From the NCBI GenBank assembly GCA_963575745.1, contig CAUYUJ010014341.1, positions 177,501 to 241,500 of the forward strand: DNA of 64,000 nucleotides. The letters run 5' to 3'. Both the position numbers and the translations under genes were made by a program. Positions 50,394 to 60,347 of this stretch are shown one piece after another. The notes beneath the pieces are model-generated. The model did not search any database. It was given only the letters and a program-made list of their open reading frames with translations, and had not been told where the DNA came from. Each line of letters begins with the position of its first letter. Position 1 is the stretch's first letter. This stretch comes from Prorocentrum cordatum. Taxonomy: Eukaryota; Sar; Dinophyceae; Prorocentrales; Prorocentraceae.

Positions 50394-52518
50394 ATGGCAT
50401 CCCGTTCCAGAGTTGCCGCTGCTGAGTTGTTAGCGAGGGGTCCACCTCCTGAGCAGGCGGCGCCAATAAGTGATGAAGTCAGAGCTGGTGGTGAGAGGCT
50501 TCGGAAATATCTGCTTTCGCAATATAAGGAAGGGCACCTCACGGCCAGGCAGCTAGCCACCGCGTGCTACTGGGCAACACAGGGGGGGTCGTTCGGCGTG
50601 GCGGATCTAGGACTACACCCAGATAGTGATCATGCCGCAGAGCATGTGCGTGCAGCTCTGGAGGTACGGTCTTTGGAGTCGTTTTATGTGGTGCGGTTGC
50701 CTGTGTGGGACCACGAGCAAGAGGCCAGGACACACGTAGACTTTCCAATGAACCTGCCACACGAGCAAGTGGCGGCGAGCTTTGCTGAGGACCCACGGCA
50801 GTTTGACCCCATAAACTTTGATGCTGATACGCTACCGCCTGAATTCTCAGAACACTCGGTGGTGCGCGACGCACCTGGCGGTCGAGCTTTCCCCGTGGGC
50901 TTCTACAGTGACGCGGTGCCCCACACACGCAGTGATTCCTTCATTGCGTACTACCTCAGCAACGGCCTCAATGGTCGTCGTTCTCTGCTCTGTTCGCTCC
51001 GTAAGAGCGACCTCTGCAAGTGCGGCTGTAAGGGGTTCTGCACGCTAGGCCAGGTGATGCGGGTCCTGACGTGGAGCTTTTGCGCTCTCGCGTCGGGCCT
51101 GTATCCCGCCACGAACCACGAGAACGGCCCCCTAGACCACAGCAGGTGCGCCCTGCGAGGCACCGAGATATGCAGTGGGTGGAGAGGCGCCTTATGTGAG
51201 ATAAGGGCCGATCTGCTCGAAATTACCTCGTCGCTCGGATTTCGCAACTGGCAGAATCCAGTAAACCCCTGTTTCGTGTGTTCGTGCATTAAGAGAGACC
51301 TGTACTCGTTTCCAGCCACAGTCGCTCAATCGGTATGGTTCCCGAGAGATAAGGACGCCTACAGAGCCATGGTTCGGCTCGCACTGAAGACCGTTACTGT
51401 GGCGACGCCACAAATGTTGACAGGGCTCTTGCGCTGCGCGAGATTCGATGACGACTACGGCGGATATGCAGTATTCCAGCAGTACGCCCCTCTCGGTTTG
51501 AAGGCAGGATATCGATTGATCGAATCTGGTCAGGTACGAGATTTGCATGCGTTGCATGAACTTGTGCTCCCAGCAAGGCTCCAATTCTTCGACTCGGGCA
51601 ATTCCTTCGGATTGAACCTGTTGTGCTCCCTGTTCACAGTGCCAGGGGTGACGGTGGAGTGCATCCACTTGGACGCAATGCATATACTGGACCTGGGGGT
51701 CAGCCAATATCTCATTGGCATGATCCTGTGCCTGCTCCTGACCAACAACTTCAGCCAGTCTCAGAAGTCCACCAAGAAGTTAAGGATGCACGACGGTCTA
51801 CTGCACCTTCGCCGCAGGATCCGCGCCTACTACCTAGCAAACCCGCAGGTCACCTCGAAAATCGACAAGATCAGCCTGAAAATGTTCATGCCGTCGAAGG
51901 AGACGGCTCACCCCAGGCTGCGCGCCAAAGCCGCCGAAACGCGGTGGCTAGTCCCGCTGATGCCTTTGCTGTGTCGCGAGTCGTACAGGCACCTTGGTCC
52001 GCACAAGGCCAAGCTTTTCAAGGCGGCCACTGCACTTGCTAATGTGTATACTGTTTGCGCGGGAGAGCCTCGCCGAATGGCGCCACCCAAGCTTAGAGAG
52101 CTCAAGAATCAACTTTGGTTGGCCAGCATTGCATACCACGAGCTATCGCACCATGCACATCATAACCGCATCGATGGCTGGAATTTCCTGCGCAGCGTCC
52201 CGCACACCTGGTCACTTCAGCCGCACACTGCTCGAAAGCACAGCTCGCTCCTGCAACGCCACCAACCAAGATTGATCACAGAGGAGCATGATGGAATTCT
52301 TGCACTCCTGGAAGGAGTCTGAAGGACACCACGTCTTCAAATTTCACATGGCGTTCCACGTAGTGGAACAGGCTTCGGCCAAGGGCAATCCGCGGGCATA
52401 TTGGACGTACGCGGACGAGGCTGAAAACCGCCTCATGGGGTTCGTGGCGAAAGCCCTCCACGGAGGCCGTACGTTTTACACGAGGTTCCTCCAAAGGGTC
52501 CTGCCTGAGAACCTTTGA
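50394..52518 (+). pseudogene. dinoflagellate transposase-like gene, one frame change
   Basis: I recognise this as a member of a large repeated protein family in dinoflagellates, which I take to be a transposase-like family (possibly CACTA/Plavaka-related; this is inference). The first frame runs from upstream of ATG 50394 to TGA 52322. Numbering from 50328, it has LCKCGCKGFCTLGQVM, a C-x-C-x-C-x3-C cluster at residues 230-238. VECIHLDAMHILDLGVSQYL follows, with the HxDxMH-type motif at residues 447-452. The C-terminal part, FKFHMAFHVVEQASAKGNPR and WTYADEAENRLMGFVAKAL, lies in another frame and ends at TGA 52518. A one-base change near 52285-52310 would restore continuity, so the copy is young. 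It is visibly less GC-rich than its surroundings. I see no clear terminal repeats. Confidence 0.7.
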
Positions 52519-52583
52519 AAGGTTGACTCAAGCAGGGCGCCTTGCGGATGGGCCTCTTGTAAAATATACGCGCCGAAACAATA

Positions 52584-52584
<1 letters not shown>

Positions 52585-52620
<36 letters not shown>
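52585..52620. repeat. (TA)n microsatellite
   Basis: Alternating TA run just downstream of the transposase-like gene. Confidence 0.95.
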
Positions 52621-52623
<3 letters not shown>

Positions 52624-52939
52624 GGAGGGGTCGTCATGGATTTCGTGGGGTGTTTTTTAGCGTCGTGCGCGTGCGTTCAATATTGGGGCATGGTTACGGT
52701 CAATGTGTTTTACCATCGTGGTGGTGATGAAGATGACGATGATGATGGTGATGACGGTGGGGCCCGCGGATTCCCTGATGTTTTAAATCTGGCCTGGCGC
52801 GTGTGGACTAGCCTCTTGCTCGTGGTGTGTGGGTGCGGCGCTGCGGATCCGCGCTCAGAAAGGAAGGAGCGCGTTAACCCCAAGTCCGCCCTCCCCCGAC
52901 GCCTCCCTCGGGGAGGGACCCCTCGATCCCTCGATCCCT

Positions 52940-53165
52940 CCCCACTTTAAATCCATCATCCCTGCTCCGTCGATGCCCCTTCCCTCCTCCCCCTCCCTCT
53001 CTGTTTCTGTCCCTCCTCCCTCCCTCACCCCTCCCTCCCCCCTCCCCGCTCCCCCCCCCCTCCCTCCCTCTATCCTCCCCCCTCCTCCCCTCATCCCTCA
53101 TCCCTCCTCCCTCCCTCCTTCCTCCGTCCTCCCTGCCTTGCCCCTCCTTCCGTCCCCCGTGCTGC
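52940..53165. repeat. (CCCTCCCT)n pyrimidine tract
   Basis: CCTCCCTCC-rich plus strand. The minus strand is a G-rich purine run with quadruplex-forming potential. Confidence 0.85.
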
Positions 53166-53249
53166 TCTCGCCCGTCCGCCGCTATCGCGCGGGCCATGCA
53201 GCCAGAGAGACGGTAAGTCTCTCGATCCGTGGCCGGCCATCGTACACAT

Positions 53250-53815
53250 GTGTATGGATTTGTATATACATATGTATATATATATATATGTATTTATGTA
53301 TGTATGTATATATGTACATAGGTGTAATAGCTGTATACAAATATGTAACCAACATTGTATACCTATCTGTGTATATGTATAAACCTACATATACATACCA
53401 CATGCATGCATGCATCCATATATACATACATACGTACGTGAGTGCATGTATATATGCATACACATACACATACACACATACGTATACGCATATTTGTTTA
53501 TATATTCGTACATACATACATGCATATATACACACATACATACATGCATGCATGCATACATACACCCATACATATCCATACATAAACACACACACTTACA
53601 CACATGCATGTATACATGTATGCACGCACGCATACATCCGTATACACATACATACATACGCATACACATATACATACATATATACATACGTACATATATA
53701 CATACATACATACATACATCCAGACATACATGCATACATACGTACATATATTTACATGTACACATACATATGTGTACACATGTATACATACATACATACA
53801 TAGACATACATACCC
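53250..53815. repeat. (ACATAC)n / (TATG)n microsatellite
   Basis: First TATG-rich, then ACATAC-rich over about 550 bp. Tyr/Ile/His/Thr frames on the plus strand and Met/Cys/Val/Tyr frames on the minus strand are repeat products. Confidence 0.95.
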
Positions 53816-53872
53816 AAACTTGGGCTTTCGAGGAGGCATGTGGTTATTTGTATGTCCGTCTCCTTTTCCTCC

Positions 53873-53894
53873 TCCGTTGCCATTTTGGTTCAAA
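53873..53894 (+). other. spliced-leader relic (DinoSL-like)
   Basis: CCGTTGCCATTTTGGTTCAA at 53874-53893, with the preceding T and following A, matches the 22-nt dinoflagellate spliced leader at 19 positions. The GCCATTTTGG core is exact. Such genomic relics arise when a trans-spliced mRNA is reverse transcribed and reinserted. No convincing retrocopied frame follows, so the copied gene is decayed or the match is chance. The end also resembles a tRNA B box, but no tRNA fold is visible. Confidence 0.5.
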
Positions 53895-54179
53895 CCCCAT
53901 TCGGGCCCGTCGGCCTCAAGGCTCGCTCTCTGCGGCGCGGTCGGCGTCGCTTGAGGCACGCTGGCGCATTTATGCGTTCGCGCGCCTGCCTGGCGCCGTC
54001 GACTGATCGCGGCTGCGATTTAAACTGGATTGGACATCGATCGTCGGGAATTCATCAGATGGCCGTAAACGGTCGTCCTCATCATGATCATCCTCATGAT
54101 CATCATCATCGTCACTCGTCATGTTAACATCGTCATCACCATCACGATCATCACTCACAGTGCGCTTGAGTCTGGATGT

Positions 54180-54320
54180 TCCAATTTTTGTCAGATGTTC
54201 CAATTCATTTTTGGTGCGATTCTGAAGTTCCAATTTTTATGGAGCGCCAAGATGTCTGGGTATTGGGCTCCCCTGGGGCCTCTTGGGGGGCTCTTGGGGG
54301 CCCCTTGGGGCGGGAGGGGG
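54180..54320. repeat. CTTGGGG array (family locus 6) with shared flank
   Basis: GTTCCAATTTTTGTCAGATG-type AT-rich words precede CGCCAAGATGTCTGGGTA. This is the inverse of TACCCAGACATCTTGGCG near 35110. CTTGGGGG words follow at 54275-54320. Confidence 0.75.
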
Positions 54321-55195
54321 GGTAGTCGTTGGCAGCCCCCCCCCCTCGGAGGCCACGATCCTCGTGAGGGGTGGCGAAAAATAGCCTCCCCCCTGGGGAT
54401 CGCCCGGGGGTCAGCCGGGGATCGGCCGGGGTACTTTTCGTCTGGGGCCCACCAGGGGCCGCCCCGCGCGCGCGAACTTGGCACGCCTCTGGCCCGTTGG
54501 GCCGGCGAATTCGAGTGTCCCAGGGCCCCTTCAGAGCCCCTGCCCTGCCCCGGCCCTCGTGGCTGCCCGGGCCACAGCTCGGGCCTCCGGCGGCCGCCCG
54601 GGGGCGACGGGGGGCACCCCCCGTGGAGCGCCCCTCGGCGAGGCGCGGCTGCGGAAGGACATCCCGAGGCGGGGAGCCCCCGATGTTCCAATTTTTATTC
54701 GATAGACTTGATTCGGCGGCGAGCGAGGGGGGGAAGTGAGAAGGAGAGGGCCTTCTCAGGAGGCTCGGAAGTCCCCCGGCCTTCGGAGAAACTTTCTGAG
54801 CCTTCCCCGACGACGGACAAGAACTTCCCAGAAGGCACGAGGGCTTCTGAGAAGTCCCGCCGCCTTCTGAGAAGGCCTTCTCCTTCTCATTTCTCCCCTT
54901 CGCTCGCCGCCAGTTGATCACCAAAGAGAATCTCAAGAACCAAGAAGGCACCGAAACTCGACGGTTTCCACGTGTCGGGCCCTGGGAGACACTCGTTCGA
55001 CACTGCCTGTCTTGACGCCGTTCCGACTCTGTCTCGACACCGTGTCGACACTTTTCCGGGTACTCGAAATTATGCATGGGATGTGGTCCTCGAGTACGAT
55101 GGTAACAGCATAAGCCGAGAGCCGACGACGACGTCTGGACACCTCGAACCTCCAGCCTTCCTGCTCGTGCCGATGCCCCCCCCCAGACTTTTTGG
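54321..55195. other. no supported gene
   Basis: GC-rich. Two Ser/Leu-rich TTCTGAGAAGGCCTTCTCC-type palindromic words lie at 54750-54890. No frame is convincing. Confidence 0.4.
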
Positions 55196-55199
55196 GGCC

Positions 55200-55502
55200 C
55201 CCAGAGGAGGAGGAGGAGGAGGCGAAGGAGGAGGAGGAGGAGGAGGAGCAGGAGGAGGAGGAGGAGGAGGAGGAGGAGTGAGGAGGAGGAGGAGGAGGAG
55301 GAGGAGCAGGGCGCAAGGAGGAGGTGGAGGAGGAGAGGAGAGCAGGAGGAGGAGGAGGTGCAGGAGAGGAGGAGAGTGAGGAGGAGGAGGAGGAGGAGGA
55401 GGAGGACGGAGGAGGAGGAGGGAGCAGGAGGAGGAAGGAGGAGGAGGAGAGGAGGAGGAGGAGGAGGAGGAGGAGGAGCAGGAGGAGCAGGAGGAGGAGG
55501 GG
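55200..55502. repeat. (GGA)n tract
   Basis: 300 bp of GGA/GAG with few interruptions, purine-rich on the plus strand. 55503-56060 is GC-rich unique sequence without a supported gene. AGTGACCTTT and GGTCACTCTT words near 55695-55850 are partly inverted. Confidence 0.95.
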
Positions 55503-56067
55503 GCACCGCGGGCACGAGCTGCCAGACCTGCAGTCCGCCAGCTGCGCCCGCGGGGCGAAGCCCGGGCCAGAGGGGCGCCGCCCGTGGGCCCCGCGGCGCG
55601 GGCCGTGGCGCCGGGCGCGCCCCCGGCAGGGCGCACTGGGCCGGCGGCTTCCCGCTCGATGAGAAGGCGCGTTGAGTTTCGACTAGACGTCAGAGTGACC
55701 TTTCGCCGGAGTGACCTTTAGTGCGGGCACAGACGGGTCCCCAGATGGCTGAAAACGAAGCAGGAGCAGCGGCTTGCGCGCCCAGGTTTGGTCCCCCCGC
55801 GGCTCCCCAAAAAGCCGCGCACCAAAGGTCACTCTTACCAAGGGTCACTCTTGCGTGTAGCCGATAAGTTTCGCTGTCCAGTTGGAGAAGTGCGTTCGCG
55901 CGTGCCCTTCTGAGGGGGCTGCGCCCCCATGTCGGATCCTCGATGAGTAGCAGGGTCGGCAGACGTTCTTCTCCCCTCGGGCGCGCCCCCAGCAGGGCGT
56001 GCTCTCGAGCCCAACGGAGCTGGAGCTGCGGAGCACGCTCCGTAATTCGGGTTCCTTGGGATGGCTT

Positions 56068-56165
56068 GCATCGGAGCGTAATCGGAGCGTCAACGGAGCG
56101 TCATCGGAGCGTCATCGGAGGTAAGCGGAGCGCAACCGGAGACTAATCATAGCGCAATCGCGGCA
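56068..56165. repeat. ATCGGAGCGT short tandem repeat
   Basis: About eight units of 10-12 bp (ATCGGAGCGTC, AACGGAGCGTC). Confidence 0.85.
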
Positions 56166-56374
56166 TAATCGGAGTGTGGCATGCCAGTCGTCACGGCCCG
56201 TCGTCGCGCGGAAGGTTGTGTATTTGCTGGATTGTTTCGCGCGCGTAGCGAGGTGTCTCTTGTAGCTTTCGGGACTGGTCGACGAGACAATATGTTGCGC
56301 AGTCTCGCTGGATATAGTAAGACATGTTAGCCAACGTGGACCCCAGACAGAGTGGTCTAGCACAGTATCTGGTA

Positions 56375-56635
56375 CACTATCTGGTATAGTATGTGGTGCA
56401 ATCTACGTTGTGCAATCTATGTGGTGTAATCTATGTGGTGCAGCATCATGTACATCTACATAGATGGTGCAATCTTTGTGGTGCAATCCAAGTGGTGCAA
56501 TCGATGCAGTGCTATCTATGTGGTGCAGTCAATGTGGCGCAAGCTGCGTGGTGGAATGTATGTGATGCAGCCTGTCCGGTGCAATACATAGGTGATGCAA
56601 TGTATATGGTGCAATTTATACGGTGCAATTGACTA
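56375..56635. repeat. GTGGTGCAATCTAT minisatellite
   Basis: About 14 units of 15-20 bp with GTGGTGCAAT and CTATGTG. Similar in style to, but not the same as, the GTGGTGTACAC array at 4.4-5.4 kb. Confidence 0.9.
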
Positions 56636-56734
56636 CCCTGCACCGCGCTTGACCACCTCTACTGCTCGCGCAAGCCTCCCACCCACCCACCCGCAACTTG
56701 GTTTGCAAACCCCACGCGGTGGCGATTGGGATGA

Positions 56735-57202
56735 GTGCTTGACGTTGGCTGGTCCATCTCTGCTGCCGCGCCAACCCAAGCTCGCGCGCGCAGCGGCCAG
56801 CCAGTTCGGCGCGACCGACTCGGCCGCGGTGGCGCTGACCGCTGGGCACATCCCATCGGGCACTTCAGTGCGAGTCGGCGCTTTGGGCGGGCGCGGTATC
56901 ATTGCAACGTCGACGACGGTAGACACGATGATGATAGTAGCGATGCTGGTGACGATGTTGACAACGACGATGCCAGTGGCGCGGCCAGTGCGGGCGCCGG
57001 TGCTGATCACGCCGACGACGATGACGGCGTCCTCGCGTCGGTGATGAAAGTTTTGGAAAGAGTTCGACATGCGCGCGTGACCGACGCGCGAGGGTGGCTC
57101 GCATGGTATGAGACTTGGATCGTTTCCCCCCATCACGCGCGCAAGGGCGTGCGAATGATGTCGGCGTGCGGCGCGAGTGGCCTTCTGGAAGAATCTTCAT
57201 AA
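56735..57202 (+). CDS. coding-like frame, acidic middle
   Basis: The second half of this frame reads well: NVDDGRHDDDSSDAGDDVDN, an acidic Ser/Ala stretch, then DDGVLASVMKVLERVRHARV and TDARGWLAWYETWIVSPHHA. It ends at TAA 57200-57202. The acidic linker followed by a Trp-rich helix suggests a real C-terminal exon. The N-terminal third (MLDVGWSISAAAPTQARARS) is less sure and the start is not fixed. No domain is recognised. Confidence 0.35.
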   Translation: MLDVGWSISAAAPTQARARSGQPVRRDRLGRGGADRWAHPIGHFSASRRFGRARYHCNVDDGRHDDDSSDAGDDVDNDDASGAASAGAGADHADDDDGVLASVMKVLERVRHARVTDARGWLAWYETWIVSPHHARKGVRMMSACGASGLLEESS

Positions 57203-57683
57203 ATGTGTTGGACAACCTATCGTTTGTTTGCGAGCGCACGCATTTTTGAACACTGCCATTTTTTTTGTTTTCTCTATTTTTGTTGTTGTTTTGTTTGTTT
57301 TTTGTTTTTTGTTGTTCTTCTTCCTCTTTTTTTCCAAGTTGTTACGACGCCGAATGTTTTTGACGGGTTTCGGAATGCTCGCGGGAAGACGCGCGCGTTT
57401 GCACGGCGCGCGAACATTCTTTGTTTAACATCCGTGTTGCGAAACCCCGTGCTTTCATATGTTTTGGACACTCGATTTTGAAATCTTTGCGAAACCGACA
57501 GTATTTTAAAAAAGGATTTTGGCATGCGCGCTCGACGACGCGCGCGTGCGCGCTTTCGTTTGCAAGGGATTTTCGAACATGTCGGATTCTTGAAAACAAC
57601 GTGTGCGCGTGCATACGTATTTTTGCAAAGGAGGGGGGGGGGCGAAACCGGCCCCCCCGGGATGGGGTAAGCTTGTATTTCGG
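57203..57683. other. T-rich then unique sequence, no gene
   Basis: TTTTTGTTGTTTTGTTTG-type tract at 57258-57335. No coding frame is supported. Confidence 0.5.
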
Positions 57684-57783
57684 NNNNNNNNNNNNNNNNN
57701 NNNNNNNNNNNNNNNNNNNNNNNNNNNNNNNNNNNNNNNNNNNNNNNNNNNNNNNNNNNNNNNNNNNNNNNNNNNNNNNNNNN
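57684..57783. other. assembly gap (100 N)
   Basis: Exactly 100 N, the usual placeholder for a gap of unknown size. Frames across it are artefacts. Confidence 0.99.
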
Positions 57784-58200
57784 ATGCGTCTTGTACTAGC
57801 GCCCAAGTAGCCCTTTTTTGAGGGGCTGGCGGTTCGGAGGAGGAGGAATTTATTATCGTCTTCTCGTGGCCGATCCGAAAGCTTGCACATAAGTTTTACG
57901 ATTTAGCTCACGTTTGCGTTCGCTTCCTGGGTCAGTTCGTCAACGCCCCCACAACCTCCTCTCCCTGCCCCCGTTGTCGACCGCGTTCGGGAGCTCGTAT
58001 CGGGCCTTGCGTCAAAATCAGCTCGCATCGGGCTTTGCGTCGCTATGATTTGCTGCGGCGGAGGCTCGGGGTAGAGAGGGGCGGCTCCTTTGCGTCGTTG
58101 GTTTTGTCCAAGTTCCGATCAATCGGATTGATCTGCCCAGGTGACGATCTGACGCATCTGCCGATGCGCGCTTGCCCGGCTCCGCGCGTCTGCGGGCGGG

Positions 58201-58290
58201 TTGCATGAGGTTGGCCACGCCGCGGATTCTTATGGGAAGCACCGCCTCCTATGGCAGTCTGTCTACGATGAGGTGTGGCACGATCAGAAG
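58201..58290 (+). CDS. exon with an HEVGH phrase
   Basis: The frame reads LHEVGHAADSYGKHRLLWQS, then VYDEVWHDQK, and meets GTACCT at 58291. HEVGH fits the HExxH zinc-binding signature of metallopeptidases. It is one short motif with no other supporting domain, so I do not name an enzyme. The frame is open back to 58153, but the true exon start is unknown and there is no ATG. Joining to the exon at 58489 keeps the frame. Confidence 0.4.
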
Positions 58291-58488
58291 GTACCTGGGG
58301 GTCCCTGGCCTTCCCGCGTGCCTGCTCTCCCTCGTTCCTTCTCTCGCTCCTCCTGCGTCCTCTTATCAGAAGGTACCTGGGGGTCCCTGGCCTTCCCGTG
58401 TGCCTGCTCTCCCTCGTTCCTTCTCTCGCTCCTCCTGCGTCCTCTTATTCTGTCGCCTCTCCTCGACTTCCCCTCGCCTTCCCGCCAG
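58291..58488 (+). repeat. intron made largely of an 82-bp tandem duplication
   Basis: CAGAAGGTACCTGGGGGTCC occurs at the donor (GTACCT at 58291) and again 82 bp later (58373). Each copy runs through a pyrimidine-rich stretch (CTCTCCCTCGTTCCTTCTCT) to CTCTTAT. The most likely acceptor is CCCGCCAG at 58488 after a long pyrimidine tract. The first repeat unit alone is also bounded by AAG/GT and CAG/AAG. Length is 198 nt, a multiple of three, so the frame stays open through it. Confidence 0.6.
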
Positions 58489-59037
58489 GTTCGCAGCGCG
58501 GGCTGCACGCCCAGAGGCCCTGTGGCTCGCGTGCAAGTGTACGGCGGCGTTCCACTTGCAGACGCCACGCTCATCACTGGCGACCCCCGGCACGACTGCA
58601 TAAACATCAGGCGAGCCCTCTCCACGATGTCAGCCGACTTCCGCTGCATGTACCGCGATCATTGCGACGCCATGAACCGGCTTAGCGCCCCTGCGCGGCC
58701 AATTGGCCTGGCTGCCGGCGCGGCTCCTCGCGCCGCGGACGGGGCCGCAGCGTTGGGCGCCGAGGTGGCCGACCTCCTCCGCGCTGCGATTGTCCGCGGC
58801 AAGTCTTCGTTTGATGCCGCCGTTGCCGCGGATCCGCCCGCTGCGGGGCGTTTGCGCGCCTTCCTGGCACGCGCGGACGCCAGGGCGCATCCGGTTTGGA
58901 AGCGATCCTTCTCTGCAGTCCCCCCCCGCGGCGTACTTGCCCGCCTCGCGCGCTGGCTGAGCTGCGACCTCCACGGCGCCAACGGGTTCTTCAATTACGA
59001 CAGTCGCAGGGAGCCACCGCCTCAAGATCGGGCCGCG
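58489..59037 (+). CDS. main exon of the same gene, unknown product
   Basis: The frame reads ARVQVYGGVPLADATLITGD, PRHDCINIRRALSTMSADFR, CMYRDHCDAMNRLSAPARPI, and an Ala-rich helix. It continues with EVADLLRAAIVRGKSSFDAA, LRAFLARADARAHPVWKRSF and LARWLSCDLHGANGFFNYDS. Composition is convincingly protein-like throughout. The open frame goes on to 59133, but the part after about 59010 becomes Arg/Asp-rich and is probably intron. A possible donor is near 59008. No known domain is recognised. Confidence 0.55.
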
Positions 59038-59269
59038 GATCGGCGTCGTCGGCTGCCCGATGTGAATCGCCGGGGCGCCCGATGTGGATCGCTGGTAGAA
59101 GAGGCGAGGGAAGAAGATGCGAGGGATGAATGATGATGGCGACTGCGCGGGCAATGATAATCATGGCGTTGATGATGCTGGCGATGATGGCGACGGCGAG
59201 GGCGGGGCAAGATGCGGGCGGGGTTGGCCAGCAGGAGGAGGAGGAGGAGGAGGAGGTAGGGGCGCCCCA

Positions 59270-59400
59270 TCGAGGTTTCGAGGGGAGATCACCGCGGTGT
59301 ACAACTGGTACAAGATCGGCAGGCGCGAGGGAGCGGCCTGCCGCCCCCGCTGCAAGCGCATCCGGCGGCTGCCCGTCTCTGGCGCGGCCCGGCCGGCGGT
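59270..59400 (+). CDS. possible further exon
   Basis: After a GGA tract, the frame reads GEITAVYNWYKIGRREGAAC, then RPRCKRIRRLPVSG. Short but mixed in composition. It may belong to the gene at 58201-59037. Confidence 0.25.
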
Positions 59401-59458
59401 CGGGCGGCCCGCTCGCCCGCCCCGATCTTGCGTGACGCAGAAGGTCGCCAATCACTAC

Positions 59459-59612
59459 AGGCGCACATCTTCCAGTCGCCCCTACCCCATTCCTGACTCC
59501 TGTTTTCCGAATCGCCCCATCTGCGAGGCGTCTACAGGCGCGCATCTTCCAGTCGCCCCTTCCCCATTCCTGCCTCCCGTTTTCTGAATCGCCCCATCTG
59601 CGAGGCGTCTGC
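59459..59612. repeat. 77-bp tandem duplication
   Basis: ATCTTCCAGTCGCCCCT starts at 59467 and again at 59544. Each copy includes CGAATCGCCCCATCTGCGAG or a one-base variant. Confidence 0.9.
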
Positions 59613-59967
59613 GGCTACATCTGCGCCAGGAAGGTCTCTGGAATTGGAGGCGCGTCTGTCTTGCCATTCGGAGGGCTGGCATATGATGAGCGGCTTCGCC
59701 GGCGCCGCGGTGCCTCATATCCTCCCATGCTCTTAATCTTTCCTCCCCTCTTTTCATTTCTTTTCCTATCTCCTTCCTTTCTCCTCTCCTTTCTCTCGCC
59801 CTCCCTCCCTTTCCTGCGGCGCCGGTCGGGGCAGGGGGGCGCTCCGAGGGCGGAGCTAGCGGGCCCGTGCAGACTGGCACCGTGGCAGTGGAGCGCGCCC
59901 GCTCCTTATAGCCTGATCGGTGCTTTTGCTTTAATCTTGGCGTTCGCATTCATCGCGACAGCGGTCG

Positions 59968-60315
59968 ATGTCGGCGCCCAAGTCGCGATCTGCGTTGCGC
60001 CCCGGCAGCCCCTCCGCGATCCAGCCGCCGCGGTCTGCTCGCGTCGCTCCTGCAGAGGTGTGGGGCGCTCTCCTGGCGTACTTCCCAGGCGTATCCAGAT
60101 TCTTCTCGCGAGAATATGCCGAGTTCCTCATTGACCTCGGTTTCGTGCGCATGATCCGCAATCACTTTTGCAGTTCCCGCGATCCCTCGTGGGCGTGTGA
60201 CGACCCCTTGTTCGCCACCCGGGTCGAGTCACTCCTCGCGGTCGCGCGCGCGATGCAGGGCACCCCGTCGCTCTGGGATCTCTTGCTGCAGAGCTGCAAC
60301 GGAGGGGTTTTGTAG
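59968..60315 (+). CDS. 115-codon open frame, unknown product
   Basis: ATG 59968 to TAG 60313-60315. After a Pro/Ser/Arg-rich start the frame reads EVWGALLAYFPGVSRFFSRE, YAEFLIDLGFVRMIRNHFCS and DDPLFATRVESLLAVARAMQ. It ends SLWDLLLQSCNGGVL. It is helical, with regular hydrophobic spacing, and convincing as protein. The next coding frame starts 33 bases downstream in another phase, so the two may be one gene separated by an intron or a frame change. Confidence 0.5.
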   Translation: MSAPKSRSALRPGSPSAIQPPRSARVAPAEVWGALLAYFPGVSRFFSREYAEFLIDLGFVRMIRNHFCSSRDPSWACDDPLFATRVESLLAVARAMQGTPSLWDLLLQSCNGGVL

Positions 60316-60347
60316 AACCGCGGTCGGAACAGGAGCTGCGCGGGTTC

